Shown here piece by piece: positions 18,472-29,167 of a stretch of DNA of 64,000 nt. The DNA lies in NCBI GenBank assembly GCA_035946625.1, contig DASYZE010000033.1, forward strand, positions 1 through 64,000, written 5' to 3'. Within the stretch, counting starts at the first letter, position 1; each line of letters begins with the position of its first letter. Source of the stretch: DASYXZ01 sp035946625. GTDB taxonomy: Bacteria > Acidobacteriota > Terriglobia > UBA7540. The position numbers were made by a program, and so were the translations under genes. The notes beneath the pieces were generated by a model, which saw only the letters and a program-made list of their open reading frames with translations, had not been told where the DNA came from and searched no databases.

Positions 18472-19254
18472 CTAGGTTCTCCAATTCGGAGGGCGTTTCT
18501 CCAGAAACGCGTGAACGCCTTCCGCGGCGTCCGCCGTGAACAATAATTCTTCCAGATAAATTCTTTCTGTCTCGCGCAGCGCGGCCTCAAAAGCCTGCCT
18601 CGACCCCAGCCGGGCCGTCCTGCGGGCCAGCGCCAGGATGGCGGGACTCTGCGCCAGCAATGCGTCCGAAAATTTTCGTACCTCGTGATTAAGTGCAGTT
18701 TCAGATTCAACGCGGTTGACCAACCCCAATCGGAAAGCCTCTTCCGCCCTGATCGGTTCGCCCGTCAAAATCATTTCCAGAGCTTTTTTTTCGGGGAGGA
18801 GTTTGGGCAAGAGAATCGAGGCTACGGGTGGGATTGCGCCTGCTTTAATTTCAGGCTGTCCGAAGCGGGCGCGGGAGGAAGCCAGAATGAAATCGCAAGC
18901 CATCGCCAGTTCCATGCCACCGCCCAGGCAGTGGCCTCGGACGATGGCGACGGTGGGGCAGCGCGCGCCCAGCACCTCGCGAATCAGGCCATGGAATTCC
19001 CGCAGCAATTCGGGGACGCGTTCGCGCACGTGGTCGCGGAGGTCGGTTCCCGCGCAGAATGCCTTTTCGCCCGCGCCGGTAAATTCCACCAGGCGCACAC
19101 TGGGATCTTTGATCAATTTTTCCAGCGTGGCTCGCAATTCGCGCAGGCTGCCCAGGTCCAAAATGTTCAGAGGAGGCCGGTTGATTACCAACCTTGCCGC
19201 GGGTCCACGACTTTCGACAAGAAAATTCAGGGGCGTGCTTTGAGCCACTGGCAT
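18472..19254 (-). CDS. Crotonase-fold hydratase, similar to cyclohexa-1,5-diene-1-carbonyl-CoA hydratase
   Basis: 260-residue enoyl-CoA hydratase/isomerase. The N-terminal RLVINRPPLNILDLGSLREL, the oxyanion-hole segment KAFCAGTDLRDHV, GHCLGGGMELAMACD and GQPEIKAGAIPPVAS are all present. The LNILD start, the DHVRE segment and the PEIKAGAIPPVAS segment resemble dienoyl-CoA hydratases of anaerobic benzoyl-CoA degradation (Dch/BamR) more than fatty-acid hydratases. It is first in line before the HcrCAB-like genes. Assignment to the dienoyl substrate is from motif memory and needs a tree. Confidence 0.75.
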   Translation of the reverse strand: MPVAQSTPLNFLVESRGPAARLVINRPPLNILDLGSLRELRATLEKLIKDPSVRLVEFTGAGEKAFCAGTDLRDHVRERVPELLREFHGLIREVLGARCPTVAIVRGHCLGGGMELAMACDFILASSRARFGQPEIKAGAIPPVASILLPKLLPEKKALEMILTGEPIRAEEAFRLGLVNRVESETALNHEVRKFSDALLAQSPAILALARRTARLGSRQAFEAALRETERIYLEELLFTADAAEGVHAFLEKRPPNWRT

Positions 19255-19281
19255 GGGCCTCGACCGTCCCTTAACTCGGGA

Positions 19282-20433
19282 TTATTGGATGAGCGTGTTG
19301 GGATCTCGGGCTCCTTCCGACGGCACGAACTCTTCCTCTCTCTTCGGCTGAATCCAACCCTTCTCTTTGAATATGGACGCCAGGGTTTGTTGATCTTCCG
19401 CCGAAGGCAGTACGGAGGGCAAATATCTCTCGTATTCATCAGCGGACAACGGCTCGCCCTGCAAATCAAAACATTGGCCGGCGAACTGGCCGATCTGCCG
19501 GTTGAATTTCAAATCGGGCACGGTGATTTTTGGCTGATCCTCAGGGATGGTTCTATTCAGGAGATCCGTGAGTTTCTTAACTTCCTCGTAGTAGAGGTTG
19601 CGCGAGGACTCATTCAAGTGTTGTTTGTCCGCCTTGTCCTCGGCGGCGCGCTCGTTGTACCGGCCTTTCAAGCCCCAGACGTAAGCCCATTGGGCGGAAG
19701 ATGAACGGTCGGTCCCAAACAAATCGTAGGAGGTGGGCAGCCACTTGTTGAAATATTTTTGGATGATGGGAATGGGAATCATGCCCGCCTTTACAATCCG
19801 GTGCAACCCATTGTTGCCCGTGCCCAAGTGGAATGATTCTTCCTTAAGCATGGGCGGCATGCTTTGCGCGAGGGGCAGAAAGCCGGAATGGGAAAGCATG
19901 GTCAGTTGAAATTTTCCGTCCCGGTCCACAAAGTGGGCGTAGGTGAAAAAATCCAGCCAGTTGTTCACAATTTCGTTGAACGCGCCCAGCAGGCGGCTGT
20001 CAGTAAAGGCGCGCCGCTCCAGCAGCTTCTGCGCTTCGATCCTTCCCGGTCGGCCAAAGTGGTTGATCAGCACGTGGCCCATCTGCCAGCCGTGGCGCAT
20101 TTCTTCCGTCATCACCCGTAGCAGGCTCAGATAATCGTACCGGCTGGGCGCGGTTTCAAACAACCGTCGCTGCTGTTCGACGGAGGCAAACTCCGTGTCG
20201 CCCTGATAAACCACCAGGTTCATCACCGCGTCGCGAATGCGTTGGTCGGGAATGTGCATCAGCGTTTTCCAGCGCAACTGTCCTTTATAATCCCCAAACT
20301 CGATTTCCGGCGTCACCTGTCCATATTTTGCAGAAAACCTGTAATCCTTGAATTCGGGCGCGTCCAGGCCGATATCTTTCTGCCAGCCGTAAAAGTAATC
20401 GGTCCAATCGTCAAAAGTAGAAATCCTGAGCAT
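19282..20433 (-). CDS. BoxB-like di-iron benzoyl-CoA epoxidase family protein
   Basis: 383 residues from ATG 20433, chosen because GGGGGGAG precedes it by about 7 bases; an in-frame GTG lies six codons upstream. Family segments are QGDTEFASVEQQRRL, EEMRHGWQMGHVLINHFGR, LGAFNEIVNNWLDFF, VDRDGKFQLTMLSHSGF and MLKEESFHLGTG. They supply the Glu and E-x2-H ligands of a ferritin-like di-iron site. BoxB converts benzoyl-CoA plus O2 to the 2,3-epoxide. This protein is shorter than typical BoxB (about 470) and no BoxA or BoxC is next to it. It could be a BoxB relative acting on another aryl-CoA. Confidence 0.8.
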   Translation of the reverse strand: MLRISTFDDWTDYFYGWQKDIGLDAPEFKDYRFSAKYGQVTPEIEFGDYKGQLRWKTLMHIPDQRIRDAVMNLVVYQGDTEFASVEQQRRLFETAPSRYDYLSLLRVMTEEMRHGWQMGHVLINHFGRPGRIEAQKLLERRAFTDSRLLGAFNEIVNNWLDFFTYAHFVDRDGKFQLTMLSHSGFLPLAQSMPPMLKEESFHLGTGNNGLHRIVKAGMIPIPIIQKYFNKWLPTSYDLFGTDRSSSAQWAYVWGLKGRYNERAAEDKADKQHLNESSRNLYYEEVKKLTDLLNRTIPEDQPKITVPDLKFNRQIGQFAGQCFDLQGEPLSADEYERYLPSVLPSAEDQQTLASIFKEKGWIQPKREEEFVPSEGARDPNTLIQ

Positions 20434-20517
20434 TTGATTACTCCCCCCCACCAGCCGGCGTGCTTTCCCTTCAACCCATTTTAACGCTCAACCGCGCGCC
20501 GCGGCCAGCGCTCCGCC

Positions 20518-21309
20518 TCATTCGGATTTGAAATGGGGTTTGCGTTTCTCCTCCAGGGCGCGCAAGCCCTCGGCAAAATCTTCGGACGCAAAGCATTTCA
20601 TCTGGGCCCGAACTTCGTGTTCCATCATCGAATCCAACTGCGTCTCCAGCCGCGTGTACAGGGCTTCCTTCAGCAAACTCACCGGCAAGGAGGGCAACAA
20701 GGCCAGGCGTTCGGCCAGTTGGCGCGTTTCCGCCGCCAAATGGTCATGTGGCACCACGAAATTCACCAAACCCATGCGTTGAGCCTCGTCCGCCTTCACC
20801 GGGTCGCCCAAAAAAAACATTTCCATGGCGCGGCCGATACCCACCTGGCGGGGAAGGAAAAACGTGCCGCCCCAATCCGGGTGCAGGCCGATTTTCAAAA
20901 ATGCCTGCACGAAGGTGGCCTGGTCGGACGCAATGCGCATGTCGCAGGCCAGCGCCAGGCTCAAACCCGCCCCGGCCGCCGGGCCGTTGATGGAGGCCAG
21001 CACCGGAATCGGCAGGCGACGAATCGCATGCACCAGATTATTCCCCGCATCCAAAAGTGATCGCAAGGTGGCGGAATGATGGCTGGTCCGGAGGTTCGAC
21101 AGCGTTTCGATGTCGCCCCCCGAGCAAAATCCGCGGCCCGCGCCGGTGACAATCGCCACGCGAAAGGAGGGATCATGGGCGATGGCTGCAATGGCTTCTG
21201 CCAACCCATGTTGCTCTGCTTCATCCAACGCGTTTAATTTGTTTGGACGGTTCAGGAGAACGGTGGCGATGGGGCCATCGCGCGTCAGAACCACGGCATC
21301 ATTCGGCAT
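20518..21309 (-). CDS. Enoyl-CoA hydratase/isomerase, PaaG-like
   Basis: 263-residue crotonase: VLLNRPNKLNALDEAEQ, GRGFCSGGDIETL, NGPAAGAGLSLALACD and FLKIGLHPDWGGTFFLPRQVG. The Asp in HPDWGG replaces the hydratase Glu pattern and fits PaaG-type isomerases, which open a ring 1,2-epoxide to an oxepin-CoA. Together with the neighbouring BoxB-like epoxidase this suggests an epoxyaryl-CoA route. Its start overlaps the end of the mug-like gene by 11 bp. Confidence 0.78.
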   Translation of the reverse strand: MPNDAVVLTRDGPIATVLLNRPNKLNALDEAEQHGLAEAIAAIAHDPSFRVAIVTGAGRGFCSGGDIETLSNLRTSHHSATLRSLLDAGNNLVHAIRRLPIPVLASINGPAAGAGLSLALACDMRIASDQATFVQAFLKIGLHPDWGGTFFLPRQVGIGRAMEMFFLGDPVKADEAQRMGLVNFVVPHDHLAAETRQLAERLALLPSLPVSLLKEALYTRLETQLDSMMEHEVRAQMKCFASEDFAEGLRALEEKRKPHFKSE

Positions 21310-21820
21310 TGCGATTCACCCATCGCGCCAAGCGTCGAAAATATTCCAGCTTATCCGTTCGCGTCAATCTTCTGTTGCGCCCGCTGGTGGAAGGGAGCAC
21401 AAAGACGCGGGCGCCGGCCATCGGCTCAGGCTGCCATCCCAGGCGGCACGGGCTGCCGCGGAAGTTTTCATATGCACCTTTGCCGTTAAAAGCCACCACC
21501 CGCGCCCCAAACGCCGCTTGCTGCAACCCGTCATTCAGCCGGCCGATTCCTTTTCGATATTCGCGCGCGCGCACCTCGCTGGAAGATTTGGACCACCGCT
21601 TCACCAAGTCCGTCAAGCCGAAGCCAAACTCCAGCACGCGACAGTCTTCTTCCCAACCCAATTTCACCGGCAGTAATCCCGCCTCGAAAAGAAAATTCCA
21701 GAATTGGTTGCCGCGCCCGGCGTAATAATGTCCGAGGCGCGCCGACCGTTCGCCGGGATTAAAGCCCACAAAAACGACTTTGAGGCCCGGCCGCAGGTAA
21801 TCAGGAAGCTGCCGTGGCAT
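21299..21820 (-). CDS. mug: G/U mismatch-specific uracil-DNA glycosylase (Mug/TDG family)
   Basis: 173 residues. Motif A is VVFVGFNPGERSARLGHYYAG, with the catalytic-loop Asn in GFNPG, followed by NQFWNFLFEAGLLP. Motif B is VFVLPSTSGRNRRL. The family removes uracil or ethenocytosine opposite guanine. It overlaps its neighbours on both sides (11 bp with the crotonase, 20 bp with the hydrolase). It is therefore part of the same minus-strand transcript although functionally unrelated to aromatic catabolism. Confidence 0.88.
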   Translation of the reverse strand: MPRQLPDYLRPGLKVVFVGFNPGERSARLGHYYAGRGNQFWNFLFEAGLLPVKLGWEEDCRVLEFGFGLTDLVKRWSKSSSEVRAREYRKGIGRLNDGLQQAAFGARVVAFNGKGAYENFRGSPCRLGWQPEPMAGARVFVLPSTSGRNRRLTRTDKLEYFRRLARWVNRNAE

Positions 21821-22529
21821 TTTTTCGCCGCTGTTCCGCCGTCTTCCGGCACCGATCGAGAAATTGTCGCAGCATCTTTTTCTGCTCGGGCTGGTCGGCG
21901 ATTTCCTCCGGGTGCCATTGCACGGCCACCAGATAGGGAAAACCCTCCGCCGCCTCCACCGCTTCCACCAGTCCGTCCTCGGAGTAGGCCGTCACCTTCA
22001 GCCCGCGCCCCACGCGCTTGATCGCCTGGTGGTGGAAGCTGTTTACTTGGCAGTGTCCATGAAACGATTCGGCCAGCAGCGATTCGGGCTCAGTGAGGGT
22101 AACGCCGTGGGTGGCGTCGGAACGTGCCCCATTTTGCTTGTGATCGATCTCTACTTCTGCATCCTTTTCCAAATCCTGGTAGAGCGTTCCTCCGAATTTC
22201 ACGTTGATCAACTGCGTTCCGCGGCAGATTCCAAACACCGGCAACTGTGATTCCTGCGCCAGCTCCAGCAGCTTCAGCTCAAAATCGTCGCGCTGGCGAT
22301 TGGTTTTGACGTTGTCGTATCTTTTCTCTTCGTCATAAAGGGCCGGGTCCACATCTTCGCCCCCTCCCAAAAGAATCCCATCAAAATCTTCGGCGCGGAA
22401 GTTGGGCGCGCCGGCGGTGACCAGTCGGATTTCCTCCGGCAAGGCGCCTGCCGTAAGCAGAGCCTTAAAATAAGGCGATTCTTTTCCCTTCGCCTTCTCT
22501 TTTTCGGCAACTGAAACGGCGATATTCAT
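21801..22529 (-). CDS. Class-I glutamine amidotransferase-like gamma-glutamyl hydrolase (PuuD/peptidase C26 family)
   Basis: 242 residues. The nucleophile elbow is FGICRGTQLINVKFGGTLYQDL (Cys) and the catalytic His/Glu are in VAVQWHPEEIAD; GVTLTEPESLL and VNSFHHQAIKRVG are also typical. Family members hydrolyse gamma-glutamyl-GABA or similar gamma-glutamyl amides. The N-terminus ITVxxxEK is less conserved here. The gene leads the mug-crotonase group and is preceded by an inverted-repeat element. Confidence 0.85.
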   Translation of the reverse strand: MNIAVSVAEKEKAKGKESPYFKALLTAGALPEEIRLVTAGAPNFRAEDFDGILLGGGEDVDPALYDEEKRYDNVKTNRQRDDFELKLLELAQESQLPVFGICRGTQLINVKFGGTLYQDLEKDAEVEIDHKQNGARSDATHGVTLTEPESLLAESFHGHCQVNSFHHQAIKRVGRGLKVTAYSEDGLVEAVEAAEGFPYLVAVQWHPEEIADQPEQKKMLRQFLDRCRKTAEQRRKNATAAS

Positions 22530-22536
22530 CTCTTTT

Positions 22537-22610
22537 AGGAGTCAGAAGTCAGGAGTCAGAATGAATAACTGGTGTTTCTGACTTCTGTCTTCTGGCTCCT
22601 GACTTCTCCT
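22537..22610. repeat. Inverted-repeat element, AGTCAGAAGT family
   Basis: AGGAGTCAGAAGTCAGGAGT (from 22537) is mirrored by pyrimidine-rich ACTTCTGTCTTCTGGCTCCT leading into GACTTCTCCT (to 22610). This 74-bp hairpin separates the gamma-glutamyl-hydrolase gene from the upstream crotonase gene. Confidence 0.75.
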
Positions 22611-22613
22611 TTC

Positions 22614-23426
22614 TCATTTTGCCTTAAAATCCGGGGTCCGCTTCTCCACGTACGCCGCCAGCCCTTCGTGCGCGTCCTCGCTCTGGAACAAATGCTGCTG
22701 CAATTCCCGTTCCAGTGATAGTCCGTCCGCAAACGACATCTCAATCCCCGAGCACACCGCGCGTTTGATGCGGCCCACGGCGCGCGCGGCCTTGCGCGGC
22801 GGAACAAATTGTTGGGCGTATTCGGTGACCTGCTCCATGAACCCATCGCGGTCGAAAACCTGGTTCACCAACCCTATTTCCTCCGCCTCCTCGAAGGAAA
22901 AAGTCCGGCCCGTGGCCATCAACTCGATGGCGCGGGATTTGCCCACCATCCTCGCCAGGCGTTGCGTTCCACCCGTGCCCGGCAGAACGCCGAGCGCAAC
23001 TTCAGGCAATCCGATTTTGCCCGCATCGCGCCGCGCCAGGCGGATGTCCGCCGCCAGGGCAATCTCCAGTCCTCCCCCCACCGTGTGCCCATTCAGCGCC
23101 GCCAGCACCAGCTTGGGAGTCTGCTCCAGGCGGTTCAGGGTTTCGTTGGCGTGCAGGCAGAAATAGTATTTGAATTCGGGCGTGACGCTGGCCAGCATCT
23201 TGATGTTTGCCCCGGCGGAAAAGAATTTGTCGCCCGCCCCCCGCAGGATGATCACGTGAACGCCATCGTCAAATCGGGCGCGCAGGATGGCTGCGTCCAT
23301 TTGCACCATCATTTCGTGGGTGTAAGTATTGGCGGGCGGATCGTTCATCTCAATCCAGGCCATGCCGTTCTCCGTCTGGTAATTGATCAGTGTTCCTGCC
23401 GGAGTAGCCGTTTCAGTTGTCGCCAT
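22614..23426 (-). CDS. Enoyl-CoA hydratase/isomerase family protein
   Basis: 270-residue crotonase. It has DPPANTYTHEMM in place of the usual NRP start, DKFFSAGANIKML for the oxyanion hole, and both hydratase Glu positions in GHTVGGGLEIAL and GLPEVALGVLPGTGGTQRL. The canonical Glu pair predicts true syn-hydration of a trans-2-enoyl-CoA. As the most upstream member of the minus-strand catabolic group, it probably serves a late beta-oxidation-like step. Substrate unknown. Confidence 0.88.
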   Translation of the reverse strand: MATTETATPAGTLINYQTENGMAWIEMNDPPANTYTHEMMVQMDAAILRARFDDGVHVIILRGAGDKFFSAGANIKMLASVTPEFKYYFCLHANETLNRLEQTPKLVLAALNGHTVGGGLEIALAADIRLARRDAGKIGLPEVALGVLPGTGGTQRLARMVGKSRAIELMATGRTFSFEEAEEIGLVNQVFDRDGFMEQVTEYAQQFVPPRKAARAVGRIKRAVCSGIEMSFADGLSLERELQQHLFQSEDAHEGLAAYVEKRTPDFKAK

Positions 23427-23772
23427 GCAACTCTCCTCACTCGCTTGGAATCGCCCGTGCGGCCAGTCCTCGGAGGTTGAAAGAAACCGATGGAAGGATA
23501 GCGGTTATTGGTTGGGTGCTCCCCATTTAGAATCGCCCCCGAGCCAGCCTACTGATAAATCTACTTCATCATCCCAAAGAGCGCCAGCACCGTCAAGCGC
23601 CAGGGTGGGTCGTTTGGCATTTCGGTGGCCCATTCGCCTTGCTCTCCCGCACCCTAGCGGGTAAACTCTCAGGCGCCGCAAATAGGACAGGTTTGCAAAG
23701 TCTGTCCGATCTCGGCTCGAGCATGGGAAAGGCATTGGACAAAGCCCCGGTAATGGGCGTCAGGCGGAAGCA
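23427..23772. other. Divergent intergenic region with a glycine-riboswitch-like 3' half
   Basis: About 345 bp without a credible gene. From about 23631 to 23700 the plus strand reads a CCCGC/GCGGG hairpin, then GTAAACTCTCAGGCGCC and AAATAGGACAG. This is close to the 3' half of gcvT-type glycine aptamers. It is followed by a GGACAG/CTGTCC hairpin. The conserved GCCGAAGG segment and a GGAGAG partner strand were not found upstream, so a working aptamer is doubtful. It would lie in the leader of 23773-24159. Confidence 0.3.
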
Positions 23773-24159
23773 ATGTGCGGACGCGTCCCTGAAAAGACGG
23801 CAACTATCCAAAGGGCCCGCGAGGGTTTTCGCGGCCACCCCGCAGCCACCATCGCTTATTACGGGCCGGATAACACGCGCGCTTCCAAAGTGGCTGTGGG
23901 TATTTTCTTGAAGGAAAATGAGGCGGCCAATGTTATAGAGCGCTTGTTTGCGAAGGAAGAAGACGCCCGTCACGATCCTGCCATCCAGGAAAAGATTTTG
24001 AAGCTGATTAAAACCCATACCGTGCGTTCAGTGGCCGTCACCGAGGGCATCATCGGCTGCCCGCATGAGGAAGGCATTGATTTCCCCGAGGGCAAGTCCT
24101 GCCCCCACTGCCTCTATTGGGCGGGCCGTGACCGAATCACTCTCGAGCGCATACAATGA
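23773..24159 (+). CDS. Conserved protein of unknown function with a CPHC motif
   Basis: 128 residues. The core AATIAYYGPDNTRASKVAVGIF, the segment IKTHTVRSVAVTEGIIGCPHEEG and DFPEGKSCPHCLYWAGRDR look like a conserved small-protein family with one CPH and one CPHC motif that may bind a metal. No function is known to me. The start is uncertain: ATG 23773 has no strong ribosome site, and a shorter start near the conserved core is possible. Confidence 0.7.
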   Translation: MCGRVPEKTATIQRAREGFRGHPAATIAYYGPDNTRASKVAVGIFLKENEAANVIERLFAKEEDARHDPAIQEKILKLIKTHTVRSVAVTEGIIGCPHEEGIDFPEGKSCPHCLYWAGRDRITLERIQ

Positions 24160-24185
24160 GATGCCGCGTGGGCCCAGCGTTTTGC

Positions 24186-24215
24186 TTGACTAAAATTTTT
24201 TATATGTGCTATAAA
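24186..24215 (+). promoter_or_regulatory. Predicted sigma-70-type promoter of the pyrophosphatase gene
   Basis: TTGACT (24186-24191) and TATAAA (24210-24215) are separated by 18 bp in a locally AT-rich stretch, about 130 bp upstream of ATG 24346. The sequence match is good; activity is not demonstrated. Confidence 0.6.
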
Positions 24216-24345
24216 ATTTAGCTCTACTAGATTAGCTCTTTGGCTGCTCGTCCCGGAGCAATTTCCTTCCCAAGACTCTTGGCTGGCAGGCTCGGTTTAA
24301 TCCGCCGTGGGGGCAAGAGAGCGAAACTGAGCTTGAGGAGACATC

Positions 24346-26964
<2,619 letters not shown>

Positions 26965-27117
26965 TCTCGCAGGGGAGCCGTGTGCAGGGAAGCATAGAGA
27001 TGACGCTCCCAATCTTTGGGAGGGTGGGTGGTTCTGGAACCAGCGTTGCAAGGGTTCTTTTTTGTTCCTGACTTGCCCTGGGCCCGGGGATGAAAGCCTT
27101 GGGTGTTTATTGTATAG

Positions 27118-27573
27118 TTACCCTAACTTGACCGTGTTCTTGATTCTCTTCGCCAGATTCTCGATCTTTTCCGCTTTTTCCACGATCTTCAAGGACAGAA
27201 CGTTCTCATTCGATTTGCCAACCTCCTCCTGAAGTGATTTTGCCAGTGCGGCGAGTTCATCTGAGTCCTTCTTGATCTTCTCAAAATTGGATTTGAGGAT
27301 GGCCTGCCTCTGTTTCGGGGTCAATATCAATGGTGGGGCGGGTTCCAATTCATGACTTGTGGAGTCCTGCGAGTTCGATGATGCCGCGACTACTGGCGGC
27401 AAAGTGGTGGGCGCATGGAATGTCCGGCCCAGCGCAACGGCGGCTGATGTCCCCACGAGGAGATAACACGCAACGAGTGTGTTGACCCGGCGGGCAGCCA
27501 CTTTATTCATGGAACATCTGCCGTCCACGCTTTTGCAGAGCTTGATAAGTGGATGACGAAGAACTGCATTCAT
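27118..27573 (-). CDS. Exported coiled-coil protein of unknown function
   Basis: 151 residues from ATG 27573, chosen because AGGAAAGGA lies 8-10 bases upstream. A hydrophobic segment (VNTLVACYLLVGTSAAVALG, about residues 30-49) is a signal or anchor. After a Pro/Ser linker, residues about 85-151 form a highly charged helix (PKQRQAILKSNFEKIKKDSDEL; VEKAEKIENLAKRIKN) predicted to coil. Similar short periplasmic helical proteins are common in Acidobacteriota. No function can be given. Confidence 0.65.
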   Translation of the reverse strand: MNAVLRHPLIKLCKSVDGRCSMNKVAARRVNTLVACYLLVGTSAAVALGRTFHAPTTLPPVVAASSNSQDSTSHELEPAPPLILTPKQRQAILKSNFEKIKKDSDELAALAKSLQEEVGKSNENVLSLKIVEKAEKIENLAKRIKNTVKLG

Positions 27574-28018
27574 AGTTGGAGTCCTTTCCTCGGTTCGTTT
27601 GAAGGGGTCTAACTGCGTTCCTTGAACGTCCCCCCCGCTTCGATTGTAGTTGTTCCCCGCCGCGGGTGGCAATCCCCGGTTATCCTTCGAATTAAATTTA
27701 TGCTACTCCCGCGAGCTTCCCAAGATATGGGAAAGCTTAAACACGCCCGAAGGCAAGGGCGACTCATTCCCCGGCGTTTTTCATTTGATCTCAAAGTGAT
27801 TAACCTCCCCAAGGATGCAACCTTCGCCCGTGAGATCGAAAACCCCGACGCCAGCGCCCGTTGGACCAGGCTTTGGAAAGTCCGGGCAGCCGGATGACAT
27901 GATGCTCGTTTCAGTGAGCGTGGCGGTTATGGGATGTTGTGGCGGAAAGGAATGATCAGTTTATGGCAAGTGGAGCAAGTCTCATTGGTCGAAGTTCGGC
28001 CTGAGGCAATTCAACTTT
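27574..28018. other. Intergenic region, nothing recognised
   Basis: About 445 bp between two minus-strand genes. A 91-codon plus-strand frame (27622-27897) and shorter frames occur, but they show no family motif and no convincing ribosome site. I see no tRNA, riboswitch or clear terminator. Confidence 0.4.
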
Positions 28019-28861
28019 CTATTTCTTGGAGTACCGGACGCCGTAGATTTTGCGGTTGGATCCTTCCGTTTTTTGGCGGCGCACGATCTTGGCGCTTACT
28101 TCAAGATTCTGGTTGGTCCCACTGTAGGGGCAGGCGACCATGATGCCCTCACCGACGTGGAATTCTCTTTCGCTCGAGAAACAAAAACCGCCTTTGGAAA
28201 CGTTCTCACTTTTGGTAACCTCATATTCGCCCGAAAAGTCACGGATCAGAACAGGGAGTTGAAGTGCCACTCGCCGATGGCGGCGGAGGTCCGCTCCTCC
28301 CCTGGCCGGGCCGCCGGCTAACCCTCCTTCAGTGGCCGCTGCTGTCTCTCCTGAAGGAGCGCTCATGGCTACTTGTTTCTCCGCATACCCCCAAGGCGTG
28401 TTTTCTTTACAACTCTCGCAGTTCTTTGTCATGATCCCCGAAGCGCCCAGAACCTCGAATTCCACAAGGGATACGCGCAACAAGGCCACCGTGTGGCACT
28501 GCCGGCATTCCAGGAGAGCTGCTGAATCGGTATCTTGCCCCGGAGGCGGAGGAGGAAACTTGATGCCCCAGATATTCTCCTGGCCGTCGATACATTCCAC
28601 GCCCCATTCGCCGCCCTTTTCGGAGTGGGGAGAGAGCGGGCCCACCACGCGGAATTTTGCTTCCCTACGGCTGACCAAATTGGTGATGTGAATGGTCTGC
28701 CCGCTGGCGAGCAACCGGGGAGACATAATGCGCGCTCCATGCCGGTTCAGCGTAATCGTGCGCATGTTATCTTTAAATTCGACGCCCTTTGGATCGGCCC
28801 CTCTCACCAGCAGAGGGACCGTCAACATAAGCCGATCGGACCGGCGCTTGTCTGACCCCAT
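28019..28861 (-). CDS. Double PilZ-domain protein with central zinc ribbon
   Basis: 280 residues. An N-terminal PilZ-like domain (about 1-105) begins DKRRSDRLMLTVPLLVRG, with LNRHGARIMSPRLLASGQ. A central four-cysteine module follows (ECRQCHTVAL about 115, then NCESCKEN about 148), a zinc-ribbon pattern. The second PilZ domain (about 190-280) has the c-di-GMP motif RRHRRVALQ and ENVSKGGFCF. It may be a cyclic-di-GMP effector. It is a paralogue of 30062-30877, which has the same layout. Confidence 0.82.
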   Translation of the reverse strand: MGSDKRRSDRLMLTVPLLVRGADPKGVEFKDNMRTITLNRHGARIMSPRLLASGQTIHITNLVSRREAKFRVVGPLSPHSEKGGEWGVECIDGQENIWGIKFPPPPPGQDTDSAALLECRQCHTVALLRVSLVEFEVLGASGIMTKNCESCKENTPWGYAEKQVAMSAPSGETAAATEGGLAGGPARGGADLRRHRRVALQLPVLIRDFSGEYEVTKSENVSKGGFCFSSEREFHVGEGIMVACPYSGTNQNLEVSAKIVRRQKTEGSNRKIYGVRYSKK

Positions 28862-29167
28862 GTCTTTTTGTCCTACATCAAATCGATTTGGATTAGATTT
28901 CTGAGTCTATACTAAAGTGCAATATTTTGGCAATGAATTTCTGGACGCGCGATAATATCATGGCTTTCGTCATGGGAGTGCGGCAGAAAGTTACCAGACG
29001 CATTGCGCGTGTATAATGCGAAGGAGGAGCGCCGCCAGCCGGTTGGTGCGGGAGCAGCAGCCGGGCGCTTTTTCGGCTATCGGGCATGAGCGTTCCTATC
29101 TTCATTTGACAATTCGGGGCGGCCAGCCGGGGCCGAAGGGAGCACGCTTATTCGCGGCAAATTTCGA
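28862..29167. other. Divergent promoter region between two PilZ genes
   Basis: About 305 bp. A TATAAT hexamer at 29012-29017 on the plus strand could drive the gene at 29168; no good -35 box is seen at the right distance. A short purine stretch AAGGAGGAG follows it, but no protein with a recognisable family starts there. Confidence 0.35.

Noticed and set aside
17960..18484. N-terminal extension of the molybdopterin-subunit frame
   Set aside because: The open frame upstream of 17959 lies over the [2Fe-2S] gene in another frame, has no family motif, and the GTGA overlap gives a better start.
26965..27117. Rho-independent terminator after hppA
   Set aside because: A T-run is present near 27056-27065, but the only stem available (GCAAG/CTTGC) encloses the T-run instead of preceding it.
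27622..27897. 91-codon plus-strand frame
   Set aside because: No ribosome site, no recognisable motif and no conserved neighbourhood signal.
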